From JAIQFL01 sp035501495 (GTDB taxonomy: Bacteria > Acidobacteriota > Terriglobia > Bryobacterales > Bryobacteraceae), in NCBI GenBank assembly GCA_035501495.1, contig DATJWB010000260.1, positions 1 to 64,000 on the forward strand: a stretch of 64,000 nucleotides of DNA, in the 5' to 3' direction. The notes beneath the pieces were generated by a model. That model was not told the origin of the DNA and searched no databases. It saw nothing but the letters and a program-made list of their open reading frames with translations. The position numbers and the translations under genes are program-made. Below, one piece after another: positions 7,588 through 15,649 of the stretch (position 1 is its first letter; each line of letters opens with the position of its first letter).

Positions 7588-10006
7588 CTATTTCCTCTAT
7601 CGCGTCCTTCAGGCGTTTGGGCTGCCTGTACTGTTATTGTATTTCCTGATCCGCGGCATCCGCGACCGCGGCTACTGGCGCAGCCTGCCGCAACGTTTCG
7701 GGTTCCTCCCGCACTCCTTTAGACAGACCTGCCCGGGAGCCATCTGGTTGCATGCAGTTTCGGTCGGAGAGGTGATTGCCTGCGTCGAACTGGTCCGGCG
7801 GCTCCGCCGGGAGTTTTCCCACAGCGGAATCTTTGTCTCGACCTCCACATTGGCCGGGTGGGCTACCGCCAACCAGAAGCTATGCGGGCTCGCCGACGGC
7901 ATCTTCTACGCCCCGGTGGACACCGTGTTTGCCGTCCGGCGGGTGTTACGGACCCTGCGGCCTTCGGTGGTGGTGATTGCGGAAACCGAGGTCTGGCCCA
8001 ACCTGTTCCGCGAAGTCAAGCGCATCGGCGCCGGATTGACGATTGTAAACGGCCGGATTTCCGACCGCGCCTTTCCGCGCTACCGCCGATTCCGCTGGTT
8101 CTTCCAGGCCATTCTGCCGCTGGCGGATTCGGTCCTGGCGCAGACCGACGCCATCCGCGAGCGTTTTCTCGTCCTGGGTGCGAATCCGGAGCGCGTCCGT
8201 ACCACCGGCAACTTCAAATTCGACTTCGAGCCGCATCCCATACCGGAGAACTCTCCGGTGCGAGCCTGGATCGGGAACATCCGGCCGGAGCAAGTCTGGA
8301 TCGCCGCCAGCACCATGCCACCGGCGGAGGCCGGGGACGTTGACGAAGACGACATCGTCATCGCAGCTTACCGGGAAATCGCTGCGAGCCATCCGAATCT
8401 GGCCCTGATCCTCGCGCCCAGAAAGCCGGAACGTTTCGACCTGGCAGCCGAAAAACTGGGTGCCGCCGCTGTTTCCTTCGTGCGTCGCACCAGCTTGCCC
8501 CCAACCCCTAACCCCCAACCCCCAGCCCCTGCTGTTCTGCCCCCGACCCCTGCTGTTCTGCTTCTGGATACCATCGGGGAACTCAGCAGCCTGTTCGCGA
8601 TCGCCGATGTCGTCTTCATGGGAGGAAGCCTGGCGCGTCGCGGCGGCCACAACATCCTGGAGCCGGCGCTCTTCGCCAAGCCAGTCATCGTCGGACCGCA
8701 CATGGAGAATTTCCGTGACATCGCGGACCACTTCCGCACCGCCGGAGCGTCCGTGGAAATCGCCGGGGGAGCGGACCTGGCCGCCACGGTCATCCGTCTG
8801 CTGGAGAATCCCGACACGGCTCGCGAGATTGGGCGCGCGGCGCTGGAATGCGCGCAATCCCGGCGAGGCGCCACCTCGCGCGCCGTGGATGAGGTCCGCG
8901 AGCTTCACCACCGACACGTTCCCAGGTACCGTCCCGCCACTCCCTCGTTCGAGTTGCGCTGGATCCTCGCCCGACTCTGGGAGTGGGGCTCGCGGCACAA
9001 GCGCGAGAGCGATCTGCGGGACCAGCGCAAGCTCGACGTCCCGGTGATCAGCGTGGGTAACCTCTCCATGGGCGGCACTGGAAAGACACCCTGCGTGTTG
9101 CACCTCGCCGCGGAGTTGATCGAACGCGGACACAAGCCGGGCATCCTGACCAGAGGGTACGGAAGAGGATCTCACGAGCGGCACCTGCTGCTCGAGCCTG
9201 GTGCGGCGGTCAAGGCCGAGCACTCCGGCGATGAGCCGCAGATTTTCGTTCGCTCCGGGCTGGCGCCCGTGGGCATAGGGGTAGACCGCGTGCAAACCGG
9301 ACGGCTGCTGCGAAATGCCTTCGACCTCGACGTGATGGTGCTGGACGACGGATTCCAGCACCTGCACCTCGCGCGGGATGTGGACGTTGTGCTGATCGAC
9401 GCGCTGGAGCCCTTCGGCGGCGGAGATGTCTTCCCGCTGGGGCGTTTGCGCGAGCCCGTTACGGGTCTGGCGCGGGCCGACCTGATTCTGATCACGCGCA
9501 GCGACGTTTCCGATTTGGCTCCGGCGGTGGAACGTGCGGTTCGGCAGTGGAACCGGGCGGCGCCGGTATTTCGTGCCTGGGTCGAACCACGATTCTGGGT
9601 GGAACACCGCACCAGGCGCGAGTACCACATCGGCGAACGGCCATTCGGCCGCGGGTTGGCCTTTTGCGGCCTGGGCAATCCCCAATCTTTCCGGCGGACT
9701 CTGGAAGGATTAGGGCTGGAGTTGGCGGACTGGGTGGAATTCGACGACCATCATCGCTATCGCCCTCAGGAGATGCAGCGCCTTGCCCAGAGCGCGCTGG
9801 CACAGGACGCGACTGTCCTTTTGACGAGCGAAAAAGACGCCGTCAACCTCTGCGATGAAGCTGACGACCTGTGCGAGCCGCTGCCCATCTTCTGGCTCAA
9901 AGTGCGCCTCAAGATCGACGGCGAGCGCGAGTTTGTGGACGCACTGGAACGCCGCATCGGGGAGCGGCGGCGCTCACTGCAATCGCACCGGGAACTGCGT
10001 CCTTAG
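7571..10006 (+). CDS. waaA-lpxK: KdtA-LpxK fusion: Kdo transferase and lipid A 4'-kinase in one chain
   Basis: From the TTG at 7571 the chain has 811 residues. Residues 1 to about 440 are a Kdo transferase (KdtA/WaaA): N-terminal membrane anchor YFLYRVLQAFGLPVLLLYF, catalytic-base Glu67 in HAVSVGEV, and the GT-B C-terminal half (VVFMGGSL, GGHNILEPALFAKPVIVGPH). Residues about 450-811 are tetraacyldisaccharide 4'-kinase (LpxK): P-loop GGTGKTP at 501-507, LTRGYGR, DDGFQHLHLARD. Both steps are neighbours in lipid A/Kdo assembly at the inner membrane, so a fusion makes sense. A Pro-rich insertion sits in the transferase half. The frame is open up to an ATG at 7508, but homology begins only after 7571. 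Confidence 0.88.
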   Translation: MKTKGIYFLYRVLQAFGLPVLLLYFLIRGIRDRGYWRSLPQRFGFLPHSFRQTCPGAIWLHAVSVGEVIACVELVRRLRREFSHSGIFVSTSTLAGWATANQKLCGLADGIFYAPVDTVFAVRRVLRTLRPSVVVIAETEVWPNLFREVKRIGAGLTIVNGRISDRAFPRYRRFRWFFQAILPLADSVLAQTDAIRERFLVLGANPERVRTTGNFKFDFEPHPIPENSPVRAWIGNIRPEQVWIAASTMPPAEAGDVDEDDIVIAAYREIAASHPNLALILAPRKPERFDLAAEKLGAAAVSFVRRTSLPPTPNPQPPAPAVLPPTPAVLLLDTIGELSSLFAIADVVFMGGSLARRGGHNILEPALFAKPVIVGPHMENFRDIADHFRTAGASVEIAGGADLAATVIRLLENPDTAREIGRAALECAQSRRGATSRAVDEVRELHHRHVPRYRPATPSFELRWILARLWEWGSRHKRESDLRDQRKLDVPVISVGNLSMGGTGKTPCVLHLAAELIERGHKPGILTRGYGRGSHERHLLLEPGAAVKAEHSGDEPQIFVRSGLAPVGIGVDRVQTGRLLRNAFDLDVMVLDDGFQHLHLARDVDVVLIDALEPFGGGDVFPLGRLREPVTGLARADLILITRSDVSDLAPAVERAVRQWNRAAPVFRAWVEPRFWVEHRTRREYHIGERPFGRGLAFCGLGNPQSFRRTLEGLGLELADWVEFDDHHRYRPQEMQRLAQSALAQDATVLLTSEKDAVNLCDEADDLCEPLPIFWLKVRLKIDGEREFVDALERRIGERRRSLQSHRELRP
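8498..8567 (+). repeat. Proline-coding low-complexity insertion inside the KdtA domain
   Basis: C-tract repeats (CCCCCAACCCCTAA-type) run into two copies of a 21-base unit beginning CCCCTGCTGTTCTGC at 8526 and 8547. They encode about 22 residues rich in Pro (PTPNPQPPAPAVLPPTPAVL) between two conserved blocks of the transferase. The length is a multiple of three, so the frame is kept. It is a likely slippage-prone loop insertion. Confidence 0.6.
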
Positions 10007-10120
10007 TTTAAGGTAACTGCTTTCCGGCGTTACTCGGCGGCCTGGCTTGGGCAATCCAGGGGGCAAGCTGACGCTGTGCCTGGATCGCTGTGTCCTATTG
10101 ACATCCCACAGGAACTGGCG

Positions 10121-10233
10121 CTGCGATCGTGATTGACCATTGGAGCGGCCGTTGCAGAACTGAACGTTAAAGCGTGGACTCAGAGGACGCCGAAACCGAT
10201 GAGATCCCGCTGAGTTCTTTTGACTGGATCTCT
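10121..10233. repeat. Direct repeat of recombinase-linked segment, copy 1
   Basis: About 113 bases here align base by base with 10353-10467, with roughly four in five positions identical and a few small indels (both contain ATCGTGATTGACC, TTGGAGCGGCCGTTGCAG and CGATGAGATCC). The whole 10007-10652 stretch has no intact gene. It looks like decayed mobile DNA. Confidence 0.6.
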
Positions 10234-10352
10234 ATCGCCACACACACCCGAACGGTTTAGTCCTGACGGAGCGATGCATAGTTCGGCCGATTTAGGCCTG
10301 GCGGCCGCGGCTTCGGGCGATCAACCGGCTTCAGGAACAAAAATCATGCTTC

Positions 10353-10467
10353 CTGCAATCGTGATTGACCGATTGGAGCGGCCGTTGCAGGACTGATTGA
10401 CGAAGTCTGGACTTGTCAGAGGGCGCCGAACCCGATGAGATCCGGCTGAGTCTTTGCCTGGATCCCT
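10353..10467. repeat. Direct repeat of recombinase-linked segment, copy 2
   Basis: Second copy of the segment at 10121-10233. On the minus strand this copy is joined to the remnant of a serine recombinase C-terminus, which suggests the repeat is the 3' end of the same element type inserted or duplicated twice. Confidence 0.6.
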
Positions 10468-10618
10468 TTCGGATTGTGATGTCCTCGATCAGAAGCCCCA
10501 GCATGCGCTTGCGTTTGCGATCGGCGGTCCCGGGATCGTTCCAAAGCCGCCGAAAATCGGTGGCCAAGGCAAGAACCTGCTCCCGTTGCGTTGCACTGAT
10601 TTTGAACTGGTCGGCCTG
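10454..10618 (-). pseudogene. Fragment of a large serine recombinase (C-terminal part)
   Basis: The minus-strand frame encodes LALATDFRRLWNDPGT followed by RKRMLGLLIEDITI, a pattern typical of the region near the C-terminus of resolvase/invertase-type recombinases that carry a zinc-ribbon. Catalytic and zinc-ribbon parts are absent, the frame runs into unrelated sequence upstream, and no start is supported. It is therefore a relic. The fragment lies immediately downstream of the alanine dehydrogenase gene. Confidence 0.55.
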
Positions 10619-10652
10619 GGCGCTGCGTGTGTGCGACGCCCCTTCCGGCCGC

Positions 10653-11765
10653 CTACCCCACTTTCGCCAGTTCGCGCCACTGCCGCCCTTGCGACTCGGC
10701 GACACCACCGTGAGTGACGTAGCCGTTATAGGTGTTCACGCCTTGGCGTATGGCCGGATTCTGGTCGCAAGCCTTTTCGAGTCCCAGGTTCGCCAGCGCC
10801 AGCAGGTACGGGAACGTTGCATTCGTAAGACCGAACGTGGACGTGTGCGGCACGGCGGCCGGCATGTTGGACACGCAGTAGTGCAGCACGCCATCGACAA
10901 AGTAGGTCGGCTCGGTGTGGGTGGTCGCATGCGAAGTCTCGAAGCAGCCGCCCTGATCGATCGCAACGTCCACTACCACCGCTCCGCGCTTCATGTTGGC
11001 GATCATCTCGCGGCGCACCAGCTTGGGCGCCGAGGCGCCGGGAATCAGGACCGCGCCCACTACCAGGTCAGCCGTCTTCAGATTCTCGCCGATGGTCCAC
11101 GCGTTGGAGGCGAGCGTGACCACATAGCCACCGAAGATGTCGTCCAGCTCGCGGAGGCGATTCAGACTGCGATCGATGATGGTTACGTGGGCGCCCATCC
11201 CGACCGCGATCTTGGCGGCGTTGGTCCCTACAATCCCTCCTCCCAGGATCACCACATTGGCCGGGGCCACACCCGGCACGCCTCCCAACAGAATGCCTCG
11301 TCCGCCCGACGGCTTCTCCAGATATTGCGCGCCCACCTGCACCGCCATGCGTCCCGCTACCTCACTCATCGGCGTAAGCAGGGGCAAAGATCCATCCGAT
11401 TCACGAATCGTCTCGTAGGCCACACCGTGGACTCGTGCCGATAACAGTTCGTCGGTAAGGGCCGGCAGCGGCGCCAGGTGCAAATACGTGAACAGGATCA
11501 AGCCTGGGCGGAAATGGGGATACTCGCCAGGCTGGGGCTCCTTGACCTTCACTACCAGGTCAGCCCGGCGCCAAACCTCCGCCGCGTTCTCGACGATGTG
11601 GGCCCCGGCCTGCATGTATTCCCGATCGGTGATCGAGCTGCCTTCGCCGGCATGCGATTCTACCAGCACGTCATGCCCCGCCTCGCGGAGGGCGGTAACG
11701 CCGCTCGGCACCAGACCGACGCGCGTCTCGTGATCCTTTACTTCCTTGGGAACTCCGATGATCAT
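10653..11765 (-). CDS. ald: Alanine dehydrogenase
   Basis: The 370-residue enzyme interconverts L-alanine with pyruvate, ammonia and NADH. Residues known from the family are all in register: Arg15 and Lys75 (substrate binding), His96 and Asp270 (catalysis), and the nucleotide-binding loop GGGIVG at 175-180. The ATG at 11765 is preferred to one 33 bases upstream because it gives the conserved MIIGVPKE opening and has GGGAGAAGG in front. It is transcribed away from the small gene at 11926. The debris downstream of its stop gives no operon partner. Confidence 0.95.
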   Translation of the reverse strand: MIIGVPKEVKDHETRVGLVPSGVTALREAGHDVLVESHAGEGSSITDREYMQAGAHIVENAAEVWRRADLVVKVKEPQPGEYPHFRPGLILFTYLHLAPLPALTDELLSARVHGVAYETIRESDGSLPLLTPMSEVAGRMAVQVGAQYLEKPSGGRGILLGGVPGVAPANVVILGGGIVGTNAAKIAVGMGAHVTIIDRSLNRLRELDDIFGGYVVTLASNAWTIGENLKTADLVVGAVLIPGASAPKLVRREMIANMKRGAVVVDVAIDQGGCFETSHATTHTEPTYFVDGVLHYCVSNMPAAVPHTSTFGLTNATFPYLLALANLGLEKACDQNPAIRQGVNTYNGYVTHGGVAESQGRQWRELAKVG

Positions 11766-11889
11766 GGAAAGCCTTCTCCCCGAATAGCTTAACACCACGC
11801 AGTCGTTGTGGAGACGAGTCGGCTTTTTTCCACTAGTTGATGGACATTACAGCGATTGAGCGAAGTCGTACAGTATCTTGATTAACTTT

Positions 11890-11919
11890 TTTACATGTTA
11901 CGTGCACCGGTGGGACAAT
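11890..11919 (+). promoter_or_regulatory. Candidate promoter giving a leaderless transcript
   Basis: TTTACA (11890-11895) and GACAAT (11914-11919) are 18 bases apart, and the -10 ends six bases before the ATG at 11926. A normal initiation distance would place the first transcribed base at or next to the start codon. No Shine-Dalgarno sequence precedes this ATG, in keeping with a leaderless message. Confidence 0.35.
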
Positions 11920-11925
11920 GGGTCT

Positions 11926-12192
11926 ATGCAGATTACGGGTCCGATTAGTACCGCTCCCGAAACCTACCCAGCCGCTGGACTGGGGATCGATACCACGCAC
12001 ATCATCACCGAACTGGCCAGCGTCAAGGAGGCGCGGGCTCTGCCGTGTGGATCGGTGGTTGGCGATCTGCAAGGCGGGCTTACGTTTACTGACGCAGTCG
12101 CCGCCGCATTGGAAGCTCGCAGCCTCAACGGCTGGCGAGAGGTCCACACCAGTGCCTGCGATACCTGGACGATCATTGTCGTAGACCGCTAA
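11926..12192 (+). CDS. Small hypothetical protein, 88 residues
   Basis: The reading frame starts MQITGPIS and ends TWTIIVVDR. It has a GC-rich third-position bias like its neighbours, no signal peptide and no membrane helix. No family was recognised. It lies between ald (divergent, 160 bases away) and the PadR gene, on the same strand as PadR. Competing frames over this stretch are less convincing. It could be a conserved small cytoplasmic protein or a chance frame. Confidence 0.45.
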   Translation: MQITGPISTAPETYPAAGLGIDTTHIITELASVKEARALPCGSVVGDLQGGLTFTDAVAAALEARSLNGWREVHTSACDTWTIIVVDR

Positions 12193-12236
12193 GCCTTCCC
12201 GAACCGAGTGTCCGCCTACCAGTTGATTTTCGCCTC

Positions 12237-12265
12237 GCATTAGTATCACAATGCAATACTAATGC
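12237..12265. promoter_or_regulatory. Perfect palindrome, probable PadR autoregulatory operator
   Basis: GCATTAGTAT (12237-12246) and ATACTAATGC (12256-12265) are exact reverse complements around a 9-base spacer. The right arm contains the ATG of the PadR gene. PadR-family repressors commonly bind AT-rich dyads of this size in front of their own operons, so binding here could block transcription or translation start. The palindrome is directly visible; the binding partner is inferred. Confidence 0.65.
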
Positions 12266-12591
12266 TCGGCGAATTCGAATACTTGCTCCTTACGGCGGCC
12301 GTTCGATTGGGCGGCGGGGCATACGGCGCTGCGATCCGGCAGGAGATTGAGACCGCCACCGGGCGTCGCTGTTCGATCGGCGCGCTTTACACCACCCTTG
12401 ACCGCCTGGAGGCCAAAGGCCTACTGGAGACCTGGATGGGCGATCCCACGGCCGAACGCGGCGGGCGGGCCAAGCGCATGGTTCGCGTGACCGCCAAAGG
12501 GGTACAGTCCGCGGCCGCCTTTTACGACGCTGTGACTCGGGTGAGCCGCGGTGTGTCATGGGCCTCGAATCGCGCCGCCGCACTGCCATGA
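12262..12591 (+). CDS. PadR-family transcriptional regulator
   Basis: A 109-residue winged-helix protein: LGEFEYLLLTAAVRLGGGAYGAAIRQEIE, SIGALYTTLDRLEAKGLL (recognition helix) and the wing with RMVRVTAKG are PadR hallmarks. It is short, with little of the C-terminal dimerisation helix, like the PadR group that sits in front of membrane-protein genes in acidobacteria. Its stop overlaps the next start (ATGA), so the two are coupled. A perfect palindrome covers its start codon and is a likely autorepression site. Confidence 0.9.
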   Translation: MLGEFEYLLLTAAVRLGGGAYGAAIRQEIETATGRRCSIGALYTTLDRLEAKGLLETWMGDPTAERGGRAKRMVRVTAKGVQSAAAFYDAVTRVSRGVSWASNRAAALP

Positions 12592-13361
12592 AGCCGCTCG
12601 GCTGGCATCTGGTGGACTTGGTATCGCGGGCGCTGGATCCCGAGGAACGCGAGGCGGTGCGCGGCGATCTCGCGGAATCCGGCGAGAGCGCGGTAATGGC
12701 AGTGGCGGCCGTGATCGGCCTCGTCGTCCGGCGTCAAGCCGAGTCGTGGCGTCACTGGCATCCATGGGTTGCGTTTGTGGCGCTCGTCGTCCCACTGGGA
12801 CTGGTGCTTGGCGTGGAAACCGTCTGGATCGGCCGGTCTTACGATTTGTACCTCTGGATCTTCCGGAATTACACCGTCATCGACCCCAACGTCCTGCGGG
12901 AATCGGGGCTACGGATCGCTCCCGGTGCATTTACTCTGGCCTGCCACTCCGCGCTGGTGGTTGCCTGGTCGTGGAGCGGGGGCTTTGTGCTGGGGGCGCT
13001 TTCGCGCCGCGCCATCCGCATCAACGGTCCGCTGTTCTGCATGATCCTGCTGGCGGGAGAGCGTTGGGCCGCTCCCCGGCCTCACTATTACGTGGCCGGC
13101 GCGGTTTTCGCGCGGGCGCTCTCCAGCATGATGCTGCCGGGGATTCTGCTGGCCCTCCTGGTTCTTCCGCCTGCAATTTGGGGAATGCGCGCCGGCCGCC
13201 GCCACTCCTGCATCAGGCTGCTTCCCGCCATGGGGTTGGCGGCGGCCATAGCCGGGCTGACGGTAGTCAGTCCCATGCCACTGTGGTGGTGCAACTGGCC
13301 TGCGGCGTATATGCTGATCGCCGCGTGCCGGCAACATGGGAGGCCTATCCCGTCCGCGTGA
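12588..13361 (+). CDS. Polytopic membrane protein coupled to PadR
   Basis: From the ATG overlapping the PadR stop, 257 residues follow. The cytoplasmic N-terminus contains LDPEEREAVRGDLAE, a motif like the N-terminal prefix found on many acidobacterial permeases behind PadR genes. About six hydrophobic segments follow, beginning near WVAFVALVVPLGLVLG. No permease core domain is recognised, so its role is unknown; it is the presumed target of PadR control. The last 17 bases overlap, tail to tail, the Wzt-like gene on the other strand. Confidence 0.7.
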   Translation: MKPLGWHLVDLVSRALDPEEREAVRGDLAESGESAVMAVAAVIGLVVRRQAESWRHWHPWVAFVALVVPLGLVLGVETVWIGRSYDLYLWIFRNYTVIDPNVLRESGLRIAPGAFTLACHSALVVAWSWSGGFVLGALSRRAIRINGPLFCMILLAGERWAAPRPHYYVAGAVFARALSSMMLPGILLALLVLPPAIWGMRAGRRHSCIRLLPAMGLAAAIAGLTVVSPMPLWWCNWPAAYMLIAACRQHGRPIPSA

Positions 13362-14277
13362 CGTGCGCGCGCAGATTGGCCACACCGGCGGTATAGCGGC
13401 CGTCGCTGACAGCGAAGGCCACGGCGTCTTCCAGCCAGTCGTGCCACACGCCGTCGGGATCGTGTGACGCCACCGTGAGGGTGTACTCCTGCGGGCACAA
13501 TTCGCAGCGAAAAGCGAACATGACCTCCATTTTTTGGCCGGCGGCGCAGGGGCCGAGTTTTACCCGCTCCAATTCGGTGTTGGTGCCGTAAACGTTCAGT
13601 CCGATGCGCGTGCGGATCATGATGCCCACTACGGGGTCCTCTACCGCATCCCGGAACTCGATTACGACCTTCACAACGGCCAATTCCCCGCTGCGCCACA
13701 CCATGGTAGGGCGGCCGTTCTCACCGATGGTATCGACCCGCAACACCTGGGCGCGGCCATCGCCCCATCGCATGGAGGGAACCAGCGGCGGCGCAATGCT
13801 CCCGCCCCAGGCGCGGACACGTTCCGCGACGTGCCTGCGGTAGGCGCCCAGCATCTCTTCCGGGTCGCCTCGCCCTGCAAGCTTGCCTTCGTGCAGCCAC
13901 CAGATTTCGTCCACGAGGCGGCGCAGCAGGTCTTCCTCGTGGGAAGCCAGCAGGATGGTCGCGCCCCCGCGGCGCATGCGGTCGAGCGCCATCGCGGCAC
14001 GCTGCCGGATCAGGGCATCGTGACGCGCGAACGCATGGTGGATGCACAACACCGCGGCGGGCGCGAGGCTCAACGCGTCATCGGGCCCGAGAAAGCGCCC
14101 CGCGCCGGATGCCTCGATGCTCCCTCCGGTGGGGCTCGCGATTCCCGCCGCCAGGCGCAATAACTCATCGGTGCCGGAACCGTCTTCGCCAATGACCCCG
14201 ATCACGACTCCGTCCGGAGCGGCCGCATCGAAATCCCGCAGCGGTCCGCCGCTGACCTGGCGAAAAGCGAGTGCCAT
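13345..14277 (-). CDS. Degenerate Wzt-like protein: eroded ABC ATPase fold plus Wzt-type C-terminal domain
   Basis: Residues 1-175 keep the outline of an ABC ATPase: a Walker-A-like GEDGSGTDEL that lacks the Lys, GGATILLASHEEDLLRRLVDEIWWLHEGKL matching the H-loop and following strand, and a normal end (GDPEEMLGAYRRHV). The signature motif and Walker B segment are missing and the domain is about 60 residues shorter than usual. Residues about 195-310 resemble the beta-sandwich that in Wzt exporters recognises capped O-antigen ends. ATP hydrolysis is very unlikely. It may act as a glycan-binding or regulatory subunit. It is divergent from a methyltransferase gene, 23 bases apart. Confidence 0.65.
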   Translation of the reverse strand: MALAFRQVSGGPLRDFDAAAPDGVVIGVIGEDGSGTDELLRLAAGIASPTGGSIEASGAGRFLGPDDALSLAPAAVLCIHHAFARHDALIRQRAAMALDRMRRGGATILLASHEEDLLRRLVDEIWWLHEGKLAGRGDPEEMLGAYRRHVAERVRAWGGSIAPPLVPSMRWGDGRAQVLRVDTIGENGRPTMVWRSGELAVVKVVIEFRDAVEDPVVGIMIRTRIGLNVYGTNTELERVKLGPCAAGQKMEVMFAFRCELCPQEYTLTVASHDPDGVWHDWLEDAVAFAVSDGRYTAGVANLRAHVTRTG

Positions 14278-14300
14278 AGACGCTAGAATAACAACTGCCG

Positions 14301-15611
14301 ATGGATGACGATCTCAACCTGCTCGAGCGGATGCGGGCTGACTGGAACGCCCGCGCCGGCGAAGACGCGTATTACTTCGTCGCATTTGGCCGCCGGGAAC
14401 AGGATCACGAGGAGTTCTTCGCGACAGCGGCGGACGTATTGAGGCTCTTGACCGGGGAACTGAAGCGATTGCGGCGCCGCGATGCGGCGCTCGAGATCGG
14501 CTGCGGCCCCGGGCGCCTGATGCGGCCGTTAAGCGTGTTCTTCACCAAAATCCACGGGGTGGATGTTTCCGAGGAAATGGTCCGGCTGGCGAACGAGAAC
14601 CTGCGCAGCACGCCGAACGCGTATGCGCACGTGACTTCAGGCTCGGACCTCTCGCAGTTCCCCGACGAGCGGTTCGACTTCGTCTACTCGTACGCGGTGT
14701 TTCAGCACATCCCCAGCCGCGAGGTGGTTTTTCAGTATCTGAGCGAGGCGCGGCGCGTCCTGAAGACCGGAGGCATTCTGCGCTGCCAGATCAACGGGCT
14801 TCCCGCCCACGCCAAACAGTACGACACCTGGAGCGGGGTGCGGATCTCACCGGAAGAGATCACCGGTTTCGCGCGCGACAACGATCTGCAACTCCTGGCG
14901 CTCGAGCAGATCTGGACGCAGTACATGTGGGTCACCTGCCGGAAGATGCCGTTGGGTTGGACGCAGTGGCTGGACGAGCCGGGCGCCGGGTTGTTCCCGC
15001 TGGAACCCGCGCCGGTGATTCGCAGAATCAGTAACGCGCTCACCGGCGAGGCGGTAGCGCCGGCCACAGGCCCGATGGCCGCCATTTCGGTGCGCGTCGA
15101 GCAGTTGCCCGTGGATTGCGATCTCAACCATGTAGCGATTGCCGCCGACAGCCACCCCTGCCGGCTGACGTACATCGGCGAGCGGGAGCCGGACGGAATC
15201 TCGCAGGTGAACGCCGCCCTGCCCAAGGGCATTCGCACCGGCCTGGTGCGGATCGAACTGACCTGGCTGGGCCGCCCGGTGTGTCCGGCTGGTTGGGTGC
15301 GGATCATTCCGGCCGGGCCCGCGGTTCCCCGCGTCCAAAGCGTTACGGATGGAATCAACCTGCTGTCGGGGACCCGCATCGCCAGCCGGGTGCTGAAGGT
15401 GACGATGATGGATGTCCTCGATGCCGGCCAGTTTCGCGCCGCGTTGGACGGCATGGAGGTCCCCGGCACCGAGTCCTTCTGCGTGGACCCGATCTTCCAG
15501 CATTACGAATTCAACGTGACTCTTCCGGAAAGCGTGAAGCCGGGCGCGCACCAGGTGGAAATTACTCTGGGCAAGCGCGCCTTCGCGCCCGTTGCGATCG
15601 AGGTGGTGTAG
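14301..15611 (+). CDS. SAM-dependent methyltransferase with C-terminal beta-sandwich extension
   Basis: The class I methyltransferase domain spans about residues 25-220: motif I LEIGCGPGR, acidic GVDVSEEM, then FDFVYSYAVFQHI and VLKTGGILRC. The remaining 210 residues (about 225-436) form a beta-rich region without a recognised family. The divergent Wzt-like neighbour suggests a surface-glycan substrate, since chain-end methylation is what Wzt-type domains read in O-antigen export. That link is inference. A TAGAAT sequence lies 11 bases before the ATG, so the leader would be very short. Confidence 0.8.
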   Translation: MDDDLNLLERMRADWNARAGEDAYYFVAFGRREQDHEEFFATAADVLRLLTGELKRLRRRDAALEIGCGPGRLMRPLSVFFTKIHGVDVSEEMVRLANENLRSTPNAYAHVTSGSDLSQFPDERFDFVYSYAVFQHIPSREVVFQYLSEARRVLKTGGILRCQINGLPAHAKQYDTWSGVRISPEEITGFARDNDLQLLALEQIWTQYMWVTCRKMPLGWTQWLDEPGAGLFPLEPAPVIRRISNALTGEAVAPATGPMAAISVRVEQLPVDCDLNHVAIAADSHPCRLTYIGEREPDGISQVNAALPKGIRTGLVRIELTWLGRPVCPAGWVRIIPAGPAVPRVQSVTDGINLLSGTRIASRVLKVTMMDVLDAGQFRAALDGMEVPGTESFCVDPIFQHYEFNVTLPESVKPGAHQVEITLGKRAFAPVAIEVV

Positions 15612-15649
15612 CCGATGGCCTTCCCCGGCAGCGGCGCTGGCGCTCCGGC

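Noticed and set aside
7946..9685. Long minus-strand open frame over the KdtA-LpxK gene
   Set aside because: No recognisable motif; the plus strand has clear KdtA and LpxK signatures.
10413..11444. Long plus-strand open frame antisense to ald
   Set aside because: The minus-strand frame is alanine dehydrogenase with all catalytic residues; the antisense frame is a shadow of its codon bias.
11833..12249. Minus-strand open frame of 138 codons over the small gene at 11926
   Set aside because: It starts and ends inside regulatory DNA, crosses the PadR palindrome, and has no motif or ribosome-binding site.
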